This document shows positions 43,285-54,570 of a stretch of DNA of 64,000 nt, piece by piece. The translations under genes and the position numbers were made by a program. The stretch is from Tricholoma matsutake. Its lineage: Eukaryota > Basidiomycota > Agaricomycetes > Agaricales > Tricholomataceae. The notes under the pieces were generated by a model that was not told where the DNA came from, did no database searches, and was given only the letters and a program-made list of their open reading frames with translations. The DNA is taken from assembly GCA_026075535.2 (NCBI GenBank), contig AP026545.1, positions 4,774,001 through 4,838,000 of the forward strand, given 5' to 3'. Numbering within the stretch: the first letter of the stretch is position 1; every line of letters begins with the position of its first letter.

Positions 43285-44399
43285 TCGCTGCGAATAGGAA
43301 AATCCTGCTCCTCTACAACTTCCAACTTAATCTCCTCTGCAACTTGATCCTTTGCTTCCTCAACATCTACAAGCACCAACAAATCTTGCAGGAGTTCGTC
43401 TCGTCCCTCGGGGGTGAGCATGCGGATATCCTGACGATGGGGACATGCTCCAGCCCTGTGTCCAGGTTCCCCACAACGGTAGCAGAGATCCAACTTATGT
43501 GCACGGCTGCGGGCTGCATCAACATCCATTGGTACTGGGACATTGACGGCTGGTGTAGGAGTTTGATGAACAGGAATGGGGTTAGGGTGGGGGAGGCTTC
43601 AATTGAAGGTGTAGGGTGTATGAGTGGTAGTTGGAGCACAGAATGCAGCATTAAACGCCGCATTTGTGAGTCAGTTCTCGTCACAGAGTGAAGCAGCTTC
43701 ATACCAAGCAAGGATATCATCGTCCGCTGGGCGCCCTTCCAACATCTGTGCAATCTGGTCCTGAATTTCTCAGTTGAGCCCCCATCGGAACTTCACCACC
43801 ACTGGTAACCCACTCCCATATCCTGCCATGTCCACCAAATCCTTGAACTCATCGATATAGTCGTCCATGGATCAACGTCCCTGGTGGTAAGCAGATGACT
43901 CAAGTCGTGTCACTGCTCAGTGGCATTCATTGGGGGGGCAGAAGTGGCATACAAACTCAGCTCGAAAGTCACCCCAAGTGGAGAAAGGTAGAGAACCGAG
44001 TTCTTTAGTTTGACATAGGATACGGTCCACATAGAGATAGGCGCATTCAGATTTCATGTATGTGAAGGCCCAATAAATTTTTGCAGCCTCATCGATGAAT
44101 TGATGTGACTGGAGACTAATGTATAACTCACAGGAATTAAGGAATGCACGTCCCTGCGCATGTGCACCATTAAATTCGGCGGGGGGGGACGGTTTGATCT
44201 GGGCATGTTCCTTAGTGGACACGTTTGGCAAAACGTCGTTGTTGGGTGTGCTTGGAGTCGTGAAGGGGGAACTATCAGTCATAGGGTTAGCCTGGAGGGT
44301 CCTAACAAAGTTTTCAATCATAGATTTAAGCGAGTCAATTTGCGCGCGCATTCCGGAAACGTCGCTTTCAAGCACGTCGAAGCGTTCTGATGCGTCCAT
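43281..44399 (-). pseudogene. Element E gag
   Basis: Same layout as D gag (MDASERFDVLESDVSGMRAQ start, CCHC knuckle CYRCGEPGHRAGAC near 43470) but with three TGA stops, near 43917, 43874 and 43771. At all three, element D has CGA arginine (ECHR, GRRS, NREI). The change is C to T at a CpG each time. Confidence 0.92.
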
Positions 44400-44553
44400 G
44401 TCGCTAGGGAGCGCGTTTGGCGAAAATGGTGGCGTAATAAAGGCGAGAGTATCTGGAACAGTGTGTAGGGACTCTGTGGAGCTTTGGGAAGCGTTGTCCA
44501 GTCTGTACCTGCCTATCTTGGGCAGTGCGTTCGCGATTTTCGGGCCTTAGGGG

Positions 44554-44563
44554 AGAGTTTTCT
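44554..44563 (-). other. Self-priming primer-binding site of element E
   Basis: AGAAAACTCT on the minus strand, two bases inside the 5' LTR, complementary to AGAGTTTTCT in the LTR. Same as in D, so conserved in the family. Confidence 0.65.
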
Positions 44564-44565
44564 AC

Positions 44566-44991
44566 TATAAGGGCAACCTAAGCCTCTAGCAAAGGGAAAT
44601 CCAAAGTTAAAATTATGCTACATAATACAGGGATTGGGGGCGCACCTAGCAAAGGGAAATCCGAAGAGAAAACTCTAAGGATCCCCTTGCTGATGCCCAG
44701 TATATGTGAAGACAACAAAAATCAAATATAACCTAAAAATAGAAAAAGGCGGAGATAGGCAGATCAAGGCCACCGAATGACATCATACCAAGGGGTATGT
44801 GCTGGAAGGGGTACTCCGCCTCTAAATATAAAAGTGTCAACATGTACAAACATGATAGCAAGGGAAAATTAGTAATAAAATCCGGAAAAATCATAGAAAA
44901 TGAAGAATAGAAGGAAATGAGGTGGGGAAAAATATAGGACAAACATAAAAAATAAGAAAAACACACAGGGCACCCCCCTAGTCCCCTTACA
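44566..44991 (-). repeat. 5' LTR of element E
   Basis: 426-bp long-form LTR; outer flank ttatc is part of the interrupted F-type LTR, whose sequence resumes at once (gtccaattgga). Confidence 0.9.
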
Positions 44992-45312
44992 TTATCGTCC
45001 AATTGGAAAGATAGATGTGTATCAAGTAAGAATAGAAACAATAAGCCTCATGCCTAGCATGAGGCATCCGATGTCAAGGGGCTGTCGTATCACAGCATGT
45101 GTGGGAATGGGTTCAGGTGCATGGCGTCACCATGCATCAAGGGTGCCTTCTGTGGGAAGGGGATCGAATGCATGTTGTTGGCATGCATCGTGTGTGTGTC
45201 TGGTGTCAAGGACATGCTCTAAGCATGAATCAGGGAGTGCCTCCTGTCTGGAGGACATCATCGGGTACATCGGGTCGGTCGGGTCTCATGAGTTACAAGG
45301 AAAATTGTAGCA
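44992..45312 (-). repeat. Second part of the F element's 3' LTR
   Basis: Continues the LTR begun (flipped) at 33486-33764, from ttatcgtcc to ATTGTAGCA (where other copies end ATTGTAACA). Contains the hairpin GCCTCATGC...GCATGAGGC near 45035-45064. Compared with the right LTR it lacks about 120 bp of minisatellite. A polypurine-like tract (GAGGGGGTAATG on the minus strand) follows it. Confidence 0.9.
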
Positions 45313-46363
45313 TTACCCCCTCGTTATGGTTGAAAGTTCCACACTTCAACCTAAATCTTTGTTCTCCTCCGGGGTCAAATTGGTTGTGGTGTGGGTAGGT
45401 CATGGTGTTGGCATCTGGGTGTGGGATGGAGGGACTGTTCATGTCCAAGCTTGGACCATGATTGGGTTCCTTTCATTTTATACTGCCCCTAGCAATGGTG
45501 TCAGGGAGTTGGTGATGTCATCAGAAGGGGGGGGGTCTGTAGGGTCTGTGCAGTATCAAGGGCAATCACCATAGTTTTACATCTTTGTGGATGCTCAGTA
45601 GTTTAATGTCTCTGCAGACGGTCAGTAGTTTAACGTCTTTGCGGACAATCAGTAGTTTAACGTCTTTGCGGACAATCAGTAGTTTAACGTCTTTGTGGAC
45701 GATCAATAGTTTAACGTCTTTATGGACGATTGGTTCACACCTAGTTGTGCTCAGTGGTCTGGGGTATCAATGTGTGGGGGTGTCGGTTGGAGCGCAATAG
45801 TGTCCCTAGTTCTCCATGTCATCCAAATAAGAGCTGCCTTGCCAGCTCAAATCTGCTTTCTTCATCATAGTGGGTGTTCCACTGAAGGTCAATCCACAGT
45901 AGGGGGCTAATTCCCATTAGTGGTCTTCTGTTTGGGGTCAGGCCATAGCGGTCGATGACAAACTCCTCAGGGAAGTAGTCCTCATTGTCTAATTCTCCTT
46001 CAAAGCACCATTCCTCGAATTGTGCTTTTACCCAGGTTAAGTCCATCTTCGTGCTCCTTCGTGCATAGAGGCAGCATCTTGGGCAAGTTGAGGATACTCT
46101 TCCTATCCAGTCGTCTCTTGTTAACCAGAATATGATTCCATGGGGGCATTCCCAAGAGTCCCCCCAGCAGTCTGTTCATTCTTGGTGACTGGTCAATGAC
46201 TCATCGTCCAGTCGCCATGTTCTTTTCGTATTTATCAATGGGAGAGGGTGAGGGTGAACGTGAAGGGCATCAACGTTCAACGGGTCTCGGGTCAATCATC
46301 GTCTAGTGGGTATCAGGGGTGTCATTGTGTTGTGTTCAGGAAAGGGGGGTTTTTGGGTTTTCA
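45313..46363 (-). other. Element F region between pol and 3' LTR, with a 27-bp minisatellite
   Basis: 45590-45730 has five to six units of cagtagtttaacgtctttg plus gcggacaat (27 bp). A minus-strand frame at 46046-45819 (DLTWVKAQFEEWCFEGELD; RRPLMGISPLLWIDLQWNT) is open for 75 codons in pol orientation; it could be an extra F gene or the decayed pol tail. No function recognised. The rest shows nothing. Confidence 0.5.
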
Positions 46364-49300
46364 TCAGAGGTGGTACCTCTTCTTATATGCCGTCAGGATC
46401 TCAGAGGCATTCTTTAGGTTCAATTTGGGTTCCCATGTGTTTTCAGATGTTGGGTAGTCAACCCATTTCATGAGGTAATGGCATATCTTACCGTGCTTCT
46501 TGTGTGCGATGATCGCTTCCACCTCATATTCATTTTCTCCTTCCACGGGGTTGGGTGGTGGAGTCAGGAAGTTTTGCCCATGAGTGTTGTTCTCATGGTA
46601 TCGTGTGAGTAAAGCCACATCAAATACTGGGTGGATCTTCCATTTTGGTGGCAGTTTCAATTGGTATGTCGTTCTTGACAGGGCATCTTCAATCACGAAG
46701 GGCCCTTCTTGTTTTGGCGCCAATTTTCTCGTTGGGTAGCCAATCTTCAGGTTCTTGGAGTCAAGCCATACTTGTTCTCCAACCTTGAATGGTTCGTATC
46801 GCCCTTTCGTTTGGGTGGCCATAGCCTGTCTGGCTAGTTCGTGTGCAGCAAGAGCTTCCCTTCTCACAGAGAGAAGTCCTTGGATTCTTTGTTCGGCAGC
46901 CGGCACGTTCGTCTTTTCATAAGGGGTGGGGATAGTGCATGGTTGATATCCCATCATCAAGTAAAATGGCGAGTGTTTTACTGCAGAGTGTGTCTTCTGG
47001 TTGTGTGCAAATTCTGCCGTTGGGAGATAATGTTCCCAATCTTCAGGTTTGTTCGAACAGAAATGTGGAGGTAAACTTCTAGCTCTTAGTTTACTCGCTC
47101 CGTTTCTCTGTCAGTCTGGGGGTGGTAAGCGGTGCTCATGGATAGCTTGATCCTGAGCAGTCATCCGAGTTCTTGGAAGAGTTTGGACGTGAATCAAGGG
47201 TCTCTGTCTGAGATGATTCTTCCAGGGAGTCCAAATCTTGTGTATACATGGTGCAGGTAAAGGTCTGCGGCACCAAGTGCGTCGATCATCTTTGCACAAG
47301 GGATAAAAATTACCCCCTTCATAAGACCATGGTCTACCATGACCATGATTGAGTCAAATCTGTTTATTACAGGCAGGTCTGTAATGAAATCTGTCATTAC
47401 CAGCTCGAACGGTCTGCTGGCCTCAGATGATATCGGTGTCAGTGGGGGTCGTCGGGTGTGTGTTCACTTTCATTTGCTGGCACTTTGTGCAGCCTTTGAC
47501 ATACTTCTTGATGAAGTTGGCCATTCCTGGCCACCAGTAGTCACGTCGGATCAGTTCAATTGTTTGCCATTGTCCAGGGTGTCCTGTTGTGATGCTATCA
47601 TGGTATTTTTGTATGATCGCTCAGCAGAGGGTTTTGTCCTGTGGCACATAGCATCTGTCTTTGAAAAAGAGCAGGCCATCTTCAAATTTCCAGTCCTCCA
47701 ATGCAGACTTGATTGGGGGAGTTCCATTGTTCTTCAGGGCTCGTAAAGCGTCATTCACGAGGTCGTCCTTCATTATTGCTGAGACCAGGGCTCCCTGGAG
47801 TTCAGCATCAATCATTCTCACAAATAGCTCATCTGTGAGGACAGTCTTGTCCTTGTTATCTGTGTCTTCTTTGGCTACGTGATCTGCCCTCCTTGATAGG
47901 GCATCAGATTGTACCATCTGTGATCCTGGTATGTGTTGCAGCTTCAGGTTGAATTGTGACAGGTAGATGCTCCATCTAACCTGTTGTTGGTTCAGTTTCT
48001 GGGCCTGATGGAAGTACGTCAGGTTCTTGTGATTGGATAGTACTGTCACAGGGAATAGCATCCCCTGTAGGTAGTGTCTCCATGTCTCTAGCGCTCGGAT
48101 TACTCCCAGTAGTTCCCTGTCATATATCTCGTAATTTCTTTCTGCTTTGTTGAAAGAATGTGAGATGTAGCCGCATGGGTGCCAGTCTCCATTGGTGTCC
48201 TGTTGTCTGAGTACCACACCTGTTGCAAACTTCGAGGCATCAGATTCCACCACAAATGGCTTCATTGCATCTGGCATCAGCAGCACTGGGGCTTCATTGA
48301 ACTTCCTCTTTAGCGCATTGAATGACTGTCAGCAGTCGTTCATCCATTTGAATTTTTGGTTCTTCTTCATCAAATCGTTCAGCGGTCTAGCCAGATCCGA
48401 GAAGTGTCTGATGAATCTTTGGTAGAAGTTCCCAAATCCTAGGAAGGATCTTACATCCTTCACTGTCTTTGGCGTGGGCCAGTCCTTGATCCCAGCCAGC
48501 TTTGTGTTGTCCATTGCGAGTTTGTCAGGCCTGATGATCATGCCCAAGAAGTCGACTTCCTGTACATTGAATTTGCACTTCTCTATTTTCGGGTAGAGAT
48601 CACATTGTCATAATCATTCGAGGACTCTTTTGGTCCTTATCCAGTGTTCTTCTTCCATCTTCGAGAAGATCAGGATGTCATCCATGTAGATGATGAGCCA
48701 TCCTTCATCTGGAAGAGATTGTTCATCATGGCCTGGAATGTCGCCGGTGAGTTGCACAGCCCAAAGAACATCACCATTGGCTCGAATAGCCCTCAGTTAG
48801 TCTTGAATGCTGCCTTCCACTTGTCTCCTTTCTTTATCTGTACGTTATGGTATCCCCATCGAATGTCAAGTTTTGTGAAAAATCTTGCTCATTTCAGCTT
48901 GTCCAAGAGGTCTCCGATCAGCGGTAGAGGGTAGTTGTTCTGTATCGTTCCTTCATTCATCTAGCGATAGTCTTGGCAGGGTCATAGAGCATCGGAGTCC
49001 TTCTTCGACATGAAGAAGAACGGGGATGCCATGGGTGATTTTGACAGTCAGATGTATCCTTTCTCCAGATTTTTGTCTAGAAACTCATTGAGTTTCTCTT
49101 GTTCTTTTGGTGTCAGTGGGTAGACTTTGCAATCCTTTGGTACAAAGCCTTCCTTCAGGTCGATCACATGATCCCATGGTCTCGATTCCAGGAATCGTTC
49201 AGATGCAGCTTTCTCGAATACCTGTCTGTACTTCTGGTATTCTGGTGGCAGTAAGTCGTCCAGGGTCTGTTGGCTAGTCTCCTTTCCCTCCTCTTGTTCA

Positions 49301-50700
49301 TGCGCTAGTTGTTGAGATATGGATGTCTTTGCTCTGATCCATATGTCCCAGTTGAGTAGGTACCATGGGGAGCCTTTGCTCTTTGTAAGCCTGTTGATCG
49401 TGTTTGTTTTTTGGATGTATTTGTATCTCGGCTCTCGATGTTCCTCCATCAGGGGCAGTTCTATATCTGGTCTGAATAGGCCAATGACTGGTTCGCCTCG
49501 TATATATGCGATCAATACCGAGTCATCTTTGATCACATCTCATTCAGGGATCTGGTTCGTTGCTCGTATTTCCATGCCTGTGTCTGCCAATAATTCTTCA
49601 TCGGGTACCTCTTCGATCTTTACTTGAGGGGGGGGTCTCCCTGGGTATCAGTACTCTGGTGTTGGTAGTACCATAATCTGGGGTTCCATAATCGTGTATC
49701 GGGGTAGCCTCCTGATGAGGGTCTTTTGTCCTGTTTTGTAGTGCTGTTTTCAAGTTTCGTTTGCCAGTGCTTTCCTCCCCTGTGGAGGTCAGCGAGTCTT
49801 TTTTCTTCTGCAAGATTTGTCACGTCTTGTCGCATTTGTTGTGTTTGCCCTTTTCCAGTTGCTTCTGGTTTTCCTGGGTCTTGGCAACAGCACATCGTGC
49901 TGCTTCAAGGTTTCTGGTTTCTCTAGGAGTGTTGCTGCTCCTGGTCTTTGCAACAGCTATCTGGGTGGAATTCAGTTCTTTCCTTCATCTTTGCCACGGC
50001 TAGTCATGCTCGGGCAAGGTTTTTCTCCTTTTCTTCAGAGAGTCTTTCTCTTGTTTTTGCCACAGCCAATCTGGCTTGGGCAAGGCTCTTCTCTTTTTCT
50101 TCAGAGAGCCTCTGTCTTGTCTTGGCCACGATGTGTTGAATTCGTGCCATCTTGTCATTTGGCACCTCCCTTCCAGTGTCAACCCTGGGGAGGTTTAGGG
50201 TGTTTGGGAGGGCCCGTTTGGCTCTTCTTGTCTTCTCCAAGATTCATTTGATCTGAGCCTGTCATTCTTCATCTTGGAACTCAAAAGTTCCCTTCTTCCA
50301 GTCGATGATCGGGTTTATCTCCCACAGCCATGGCAGACCCAGGATTACCGATTCTTTGCCTAGTCCAGCGACTAGGTATTCCATCGGGTAGCTCCTCCGT
50401 TGATGTGGAGCCTCACTTTCATGCATCTGGTGATTGTTCCCTGCCTATTCAGGGTTCCATCTACGTTTGTGGCCTGGATGGTGCGGCCTAAGGGATATGT
50501 CCTGATCCCTTCTCGTTCAACAAATAAAGACTCCTCCTGCTCCAGAGTCGGGGAGCGCATTTGTTGCGACATCTTTCCTGTTGTCTGACTCAGCTACCCA
50601 AATAGACAGGCACATAGATTGTCTATTCATGGTAGCCAAGAGTACAGATCCTAGGGAGACTACAGCAGTGACTGGCGTCGTATCAGGCCGCTGTTCTAAA
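46364..50700 (-). pseudogene. Element F pol (protease, RT, RNase H, integrase, chromodomain)
   Basis: Strongly decayed. Minus-strand order: protease with LPDSGAGGVFI (near 50550) and GIRTYPLGRTIQATNVDGT, a repetitive coiled-coil stretch (50240-49600), RT entry (KVYPLTPKEQEKLNEF, near 49120), RT end (FLGFGNFYQRFIRHF near 48440), RNase H (ESDASKFATGVVLRQQ near 48240; SDALSRRADH near 47910), integrase pieces ([18 protein letters not shown] near 47370) and chromodomain (YEVEAIIAHKKHGK; YLMKWVDYPTSENTWEP near 46470). Frames shift many times, and several stops are TGA or TAG. It is the oldest-looking of the large gypsy copies, fitting its place as the host of E or its lone LTR. Confidence 0.88.
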
Positions 50701-50720
50701 AACCCGATTCCTCCATGAGG

Positions 50721-51640
50721 TTAAGGGCTCGTTCCTTTTCTTAGTTTGTCCAGCATCATGCAGATCTTCTGGTAGGTGTCCACTCCAGTCTTTTTCTGGG
50801 TGAAGCGGTTTTGGTAGGGAGGGGGTGCTGACCCCGTCTGGGTGGGGTTCTTTCCATCCCTGTGGTCAGACAATTGGTGTCCTGGTTGGTGGCAGATGAA
50901 ACACAATCCCTTTTGGAGGTGTTCCACTCATTCTTGGTTTGTCAGTTGGTTGATGTCAAAAGAGGGCTGTCCTTTCTTTGTCGTTTCGTTTGTCTTCTGG
51001 TTCTGCCTGGTCTTTCCCAGGATTGCCATGGCCCATTTCCATTGGCCTTTGTATTTTGAAGCTGCCTTTATCCAGCCTTCAAGAGTGTTGGGTACCGTCT
51101 CCATTGTGTGTACCCTCTTCAGTAATTTCAGGTGCAGTCTGTCCATGAAGTACTCGATCATGGCTGCATCTTCGGTGATTCCTGTCCTGTCTTTTAGGAT
51201 GTGGAAGCTTGCCACATATTATTTGAGGTTCCCCGAACCTTGTTTGAGATTTTTAATCTCTGTTTTTGCCGTTCCGGCATCGTCGATCAGTGAGAAGGCC
51301 TCTAGGACCTTCTGTCTGAAGTCTGCATATTCTCTGAGTCCCTTGGATTGGTGTTGGTTGACAAATGCCTGCGCCCAGGCAGCTGCTGTCCCTCCATTCA
51401 TGAAGGACAGCGTGAAGATGATCTTCTTGTCATTTGTGTTGTAGACCTGGTCATTGATTCGCAGGTACAGGTCTATCTCCTGTAGGAAATTGGCAGTTTT
51501 GGTCCTGTCTCCTGAGAAGTCTGTAGGTGATCAGATTCGAATGTCCTTTGCGGACATCATGGGTGTGGTTGCGGCGGGTTCAGACATCTTGTTATAGAGG
51601 TCATCAATTTCGTCTGTTAGGAAGTGGGTGGATGTTTTGG
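50721..51640 (-). pseudogene. Element F gag
   Basis: Minus-strand pieces: start SEPAATTPMMSAKDIRI near 51585, capsid core FMNGGTAAAWAQAFVNQHQ near 51390, FHILKDRTGITEDAAMIEYF near 51200, and the knuckle CFICHQPGHQLSDH near 50910. The knuckle ends in His rather than Cys (CCHH), either a family trait or a change. Stops at about 51530, 51219 and 50928 break it. Confidence 0.82.
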
Positions 51641-51889
51641 GCGGGGGTGTGTGTGGTCGTTTGAAGTCTTTGTTGGTGAGGAAATCTCTTCTTTGTCTGT
51701 CAGTTGATCTGTAGAACCAACGCTGTGCTGTGGTCGAGTAACGGACTAGTCTTCTGTTGTATTGGTATCAAGATGAACCTGGCTGTGGTTCCACTTCTCT
51801 TGGTGGTTGGTCTGGGGTTTGTCTAGACCCAGGTCATTGTGGTGTGTTTTGAGACATATTGCCTACACCTAGGTAGGTGGGCTAGCAGA
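51641..51889. other. Element F leader
   Basis: Between the primer-binding site and the gag region. Pro/Thr-rich and Gln/Arg-rich translations, no motif seen. Confidence 0.4.
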
Positions 51890-51901
51890 TAGTTTAGATC
51901 T
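51890..51901 (-). other. Self-priming primer-binding site of element F
   Basis: AGATCTAAACTA on the minus strand, two bases inside the 5' LTR, is exactly complementary (12 of 12) to TAGTTTAGATCT within the LTR (52140-52129). A TATAAG word lies about 35 bp upstream of that LTR stretch on the minus strand. Confidence 0.65.
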
Positions 51902-51903
51902 TA

Positions 51904-52639
51904 TGTTAAGGGTGAAGCCTCAACCACTCGATCTAGTTGATGTCATTCGATGAGGTGCTTCCTCGATGAGTTGTTCGGCACTAGTCTTACTTGGAGCGTC
52001 CGATGTAAGGTAGATAGTGCACTCTAGCAGGCCTTCTGCATAGAGTCATTCAGGTTCATGCACTAAGGGGCTTCCTTAGTGGTTTCGAGTAAGTTTACAA
52101 GTTTGCAAGTTAAGGCTGTAGATTGCCTAGATCTAAACTAAGGACATCCCTACTATGAGTTGCAGTACTTATACTACAAGGGAGGTCCTTATTGTCCAAT
52201 CAGAAAGATAGATGTGTATCAAGTAAGAATAGAAACAATAAGCCTCATGCCTAGCATGAGGCATCTGATGTCACGGATCCAATGTCAAGGATCCAATGTC
52301 AAGGATCTGATGTCAAGGATCCAATGTCAAGGATCCAATGTCAAGGACATGCTGTGGCACAGCATGTTGATTGTGAGAGTCCGACGTCACAGACCTCATG
52401 TCAAGGGGCTGTCGTATCACAGCATGTGTGGGAATGGGTTTGGGTGCATGGAGTCACCATGTGTCAAGGGTGCCTTCTGCAGGAAGGGGATTGAATGCAT
52501 GTTGTCGGCATGCGTCGTGTGTGTGTCTGGTGTCAAGGACATGCTCTAAGCATGAATCAGGGAGTGCCTCCTGTCTGGAGGGGATTGTCAGATACATCGG
52601 GTTGGTCGGGTCTCATGAGTTACAAGGAAAATTGTAACA
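51904..52639 (-). repeat. 5' LTR of element F
   Basis: 736 bp, TGTTAAGGG at 51904 and TTGTAACA at 52639; next bases ggtgc (52640-52644) are the TSD, with the partner as gcacc at 33765-33769. It contains GCCTCATGCCTAGCATGAGGC (52242-52262) and a run of about five 14-bp ggatccaatgtcaa units (52275-52350) absent from the other LTR. Confidence 0.9.
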
Positions 52640-53690
52640 GGTGCCGACAGGGTGGTGATGCAGTGCCGAAAAGCCCCAGAGGGCAGATGAACAAAGGAGG
52701 GAAGGTTGAGTTGCCAGAACAAATGTGTATGTGTGTCATCGATCACTTGTTCCAGCAATTTCCAGATAGTGATCAACACAGTGAGCACATTGATCTCAAC
52801 AACCCCAGGGACTCCTCCACTGTTGCCAATGGTAAAAATATGGTTGAGATAATTTGGGGGAGTATTGTATTAATCTACTACAACTTGAATTTCATCTTTA
52901 TGTTTAGTATTGCAAATGCATGAGAACTCGTCAAACTCAAGTCAAACTCATGTCAAACTCAAGTTGATCAAGTCTTCAAATCAATGCATTTTTGCAGTAT
53001 ATCTGGCCACAACCCTTCCACATCCCATAAAACACTTAACTACTTACTCCAGAACATACTGATACACTCTGTGATTTATTTCCAAGCCTTTAAACTATTT
53101 TCTGACATGTATTAAGCTCACAAATGGCAAAAATGTGAGAAGTAACAACTTGCCATTTTCACTCTGAAATCTATTCTATATTCTTGGGGGAATCTAGAAC
53201 TGCATGGCTTTTTAAATTTGACTCATTGGAAGATAAGTTATAGCTGTAAAACTATCAAAATTGTCACTTGCCCTGTTACTCACTTTCTTTCCTTTCAAAT
53301 AAGATTTTGACTGTTGGGAGGTGAGGTTTGGAGCATAAATATAAGTTACTACATGTTTACAAGGTCCTACTCATTTCTGGTGCTCGACACGCAGCAAAAT
53401 GACATCTGGGCACCCAGCATCATATTGTCCAGCAACTGCCGTGATTGAGTGATCATGCAGTGATGGACATGCGTGATTGGTGGAAAATGGTGCCACTTTT
53501 ATTTTTTTGTGCACAAACACGACCACATGGTCTGTGCACGGCCACAAGGTATATAAACCCTCACCAAATGACTTCTTTCTCCCTGGGCTCATCCCATTTC
53601 ATTTTATAATGGCAATACTAGTAGTATTTACATTAGTTTGTTATATGTTATCTACATTAGTTTACTGTCCTGTAGTCTGAATGCAAAAGA
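52640..53690. other. No gene supported
   Basis: Old target DNA of F. A + strand frame reads across 52640-52920 (PRGQMNKGGKVELPEQ) but shows no family likeness. The rest is AT-rich and unassigned. Confidence 0.4.
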
Positions 53691-53868
53691 CTGGTTTAAA
53701 CCAGTTTTATAATGGTTTTCAAATGTTTTCAAAACAAGTTAACCAGTAACCAAACTGCGGTTTTGGTTACTCACTTTTTCAGAAAAATGGACCAAACCAA
53801 AGCATGGACCGCGGTTCGGTCTGGTCTGGTCTTTGGTCCTATGGACTGAACCTTGATACACTATATGC
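53691..53868 (-). repeat. hAT-type MITE fragment
   Basis: Ends GAACCTTGATACACTA, the mutated complement of TAGTGTTTTAAGGTTC, with ggttcggtctggtctggtct and aaccagt words as in the MITE at 18947. The other end is not clear. Confidence 0.6.
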
Positions 53869-54570
53869 AGCATTGATAAAAGAACTCTTCATAACTTTGT
53901 CCTGAAACATGTACAGGAGGACCACACACGGTGCATGCCACCTTTTGGTCGAGCCCTTCTCAATATTGCAGGTACTGTCTTGCTACCACCATTTGGCATT
54001 GCTGCTCTGTTGCAGGAACTGGTTGTTGTTCAAAGCACAATTCAGTAGTGTACTGTACTTCAGTTGAAATGAACCTCACTTAATAAATATCTGGCTTCCA
54101 TGAACATTGGTGTTCCACTGTGCTGGTCCCAGGAGCTGCTGATTACACTGTTCTTTTCAATGGTGCTTGCCACCCCTGTGCTAATTGCATCCATGCTCCT
54201 ATATTGTCTAGGAGACAGTCCAGATAAAGTCCTGGTTACTCCTCATGGCCTAAATTAGCAACTTGAGTCCAACACCATTTTTGATCTGAGGCTGCACACC
54301 TCTTTTCTGGGAACGTGTGACACTGGTATGGAATAGAAAGCCTAGTCAAGAAAAAAATGAAATTAAAAATTAAAACATGAAATACTCTTACTCAACTCAA
54401 AGCAAACTTATGGAGGTTGCCTGAAGGCTAAAGCAAACAACGTAAGTGACATTGTCTCAAGATCTATTCATCACATGAAAAGATACATGACAAAGCCAAA
54501 GTTCTGAAAAAGCAATATGAAAAGATATATACTTGTCCGAAATGGGGAAGTGGAAGATGGACAACAAATG
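53869..54570. other. No gene seen
   Basis: No open frame, repeat or RNA with support. AT-rich in 54340-54540. Confidence 0.4.

Larger units (their letters stand above)
38945..44991 (-). mobile_element. Gypsy element E (full length, D family)
   Basis: A 6047-bp element with 426-bp LTRs at 38945-39370 and 44566-44991 that differ at about eight sites (roughly 2%), all transitions as far as I compared. Flanks are aggag and ttatc and do not match each other; each matches, in reverse, a flank of the lone LTR at 33071-33485. So the element sits at the edge of an inversion. Confidence 0.93.

Noticed and set aside
38945..44991. E as a simple insertion at its present site
   Set aside because: Its flanks aggag and ttatc do not match each other, while each matches a flank of the LTR at 33071-33485.
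45590..45730. Regularly spaced 27-bp units that might suggest a CRISPR array
   Set aside because: Units are head-to-tail without unique spacers, inside an LTR retrotransposon of a eukaryote. It is a minisatellite.
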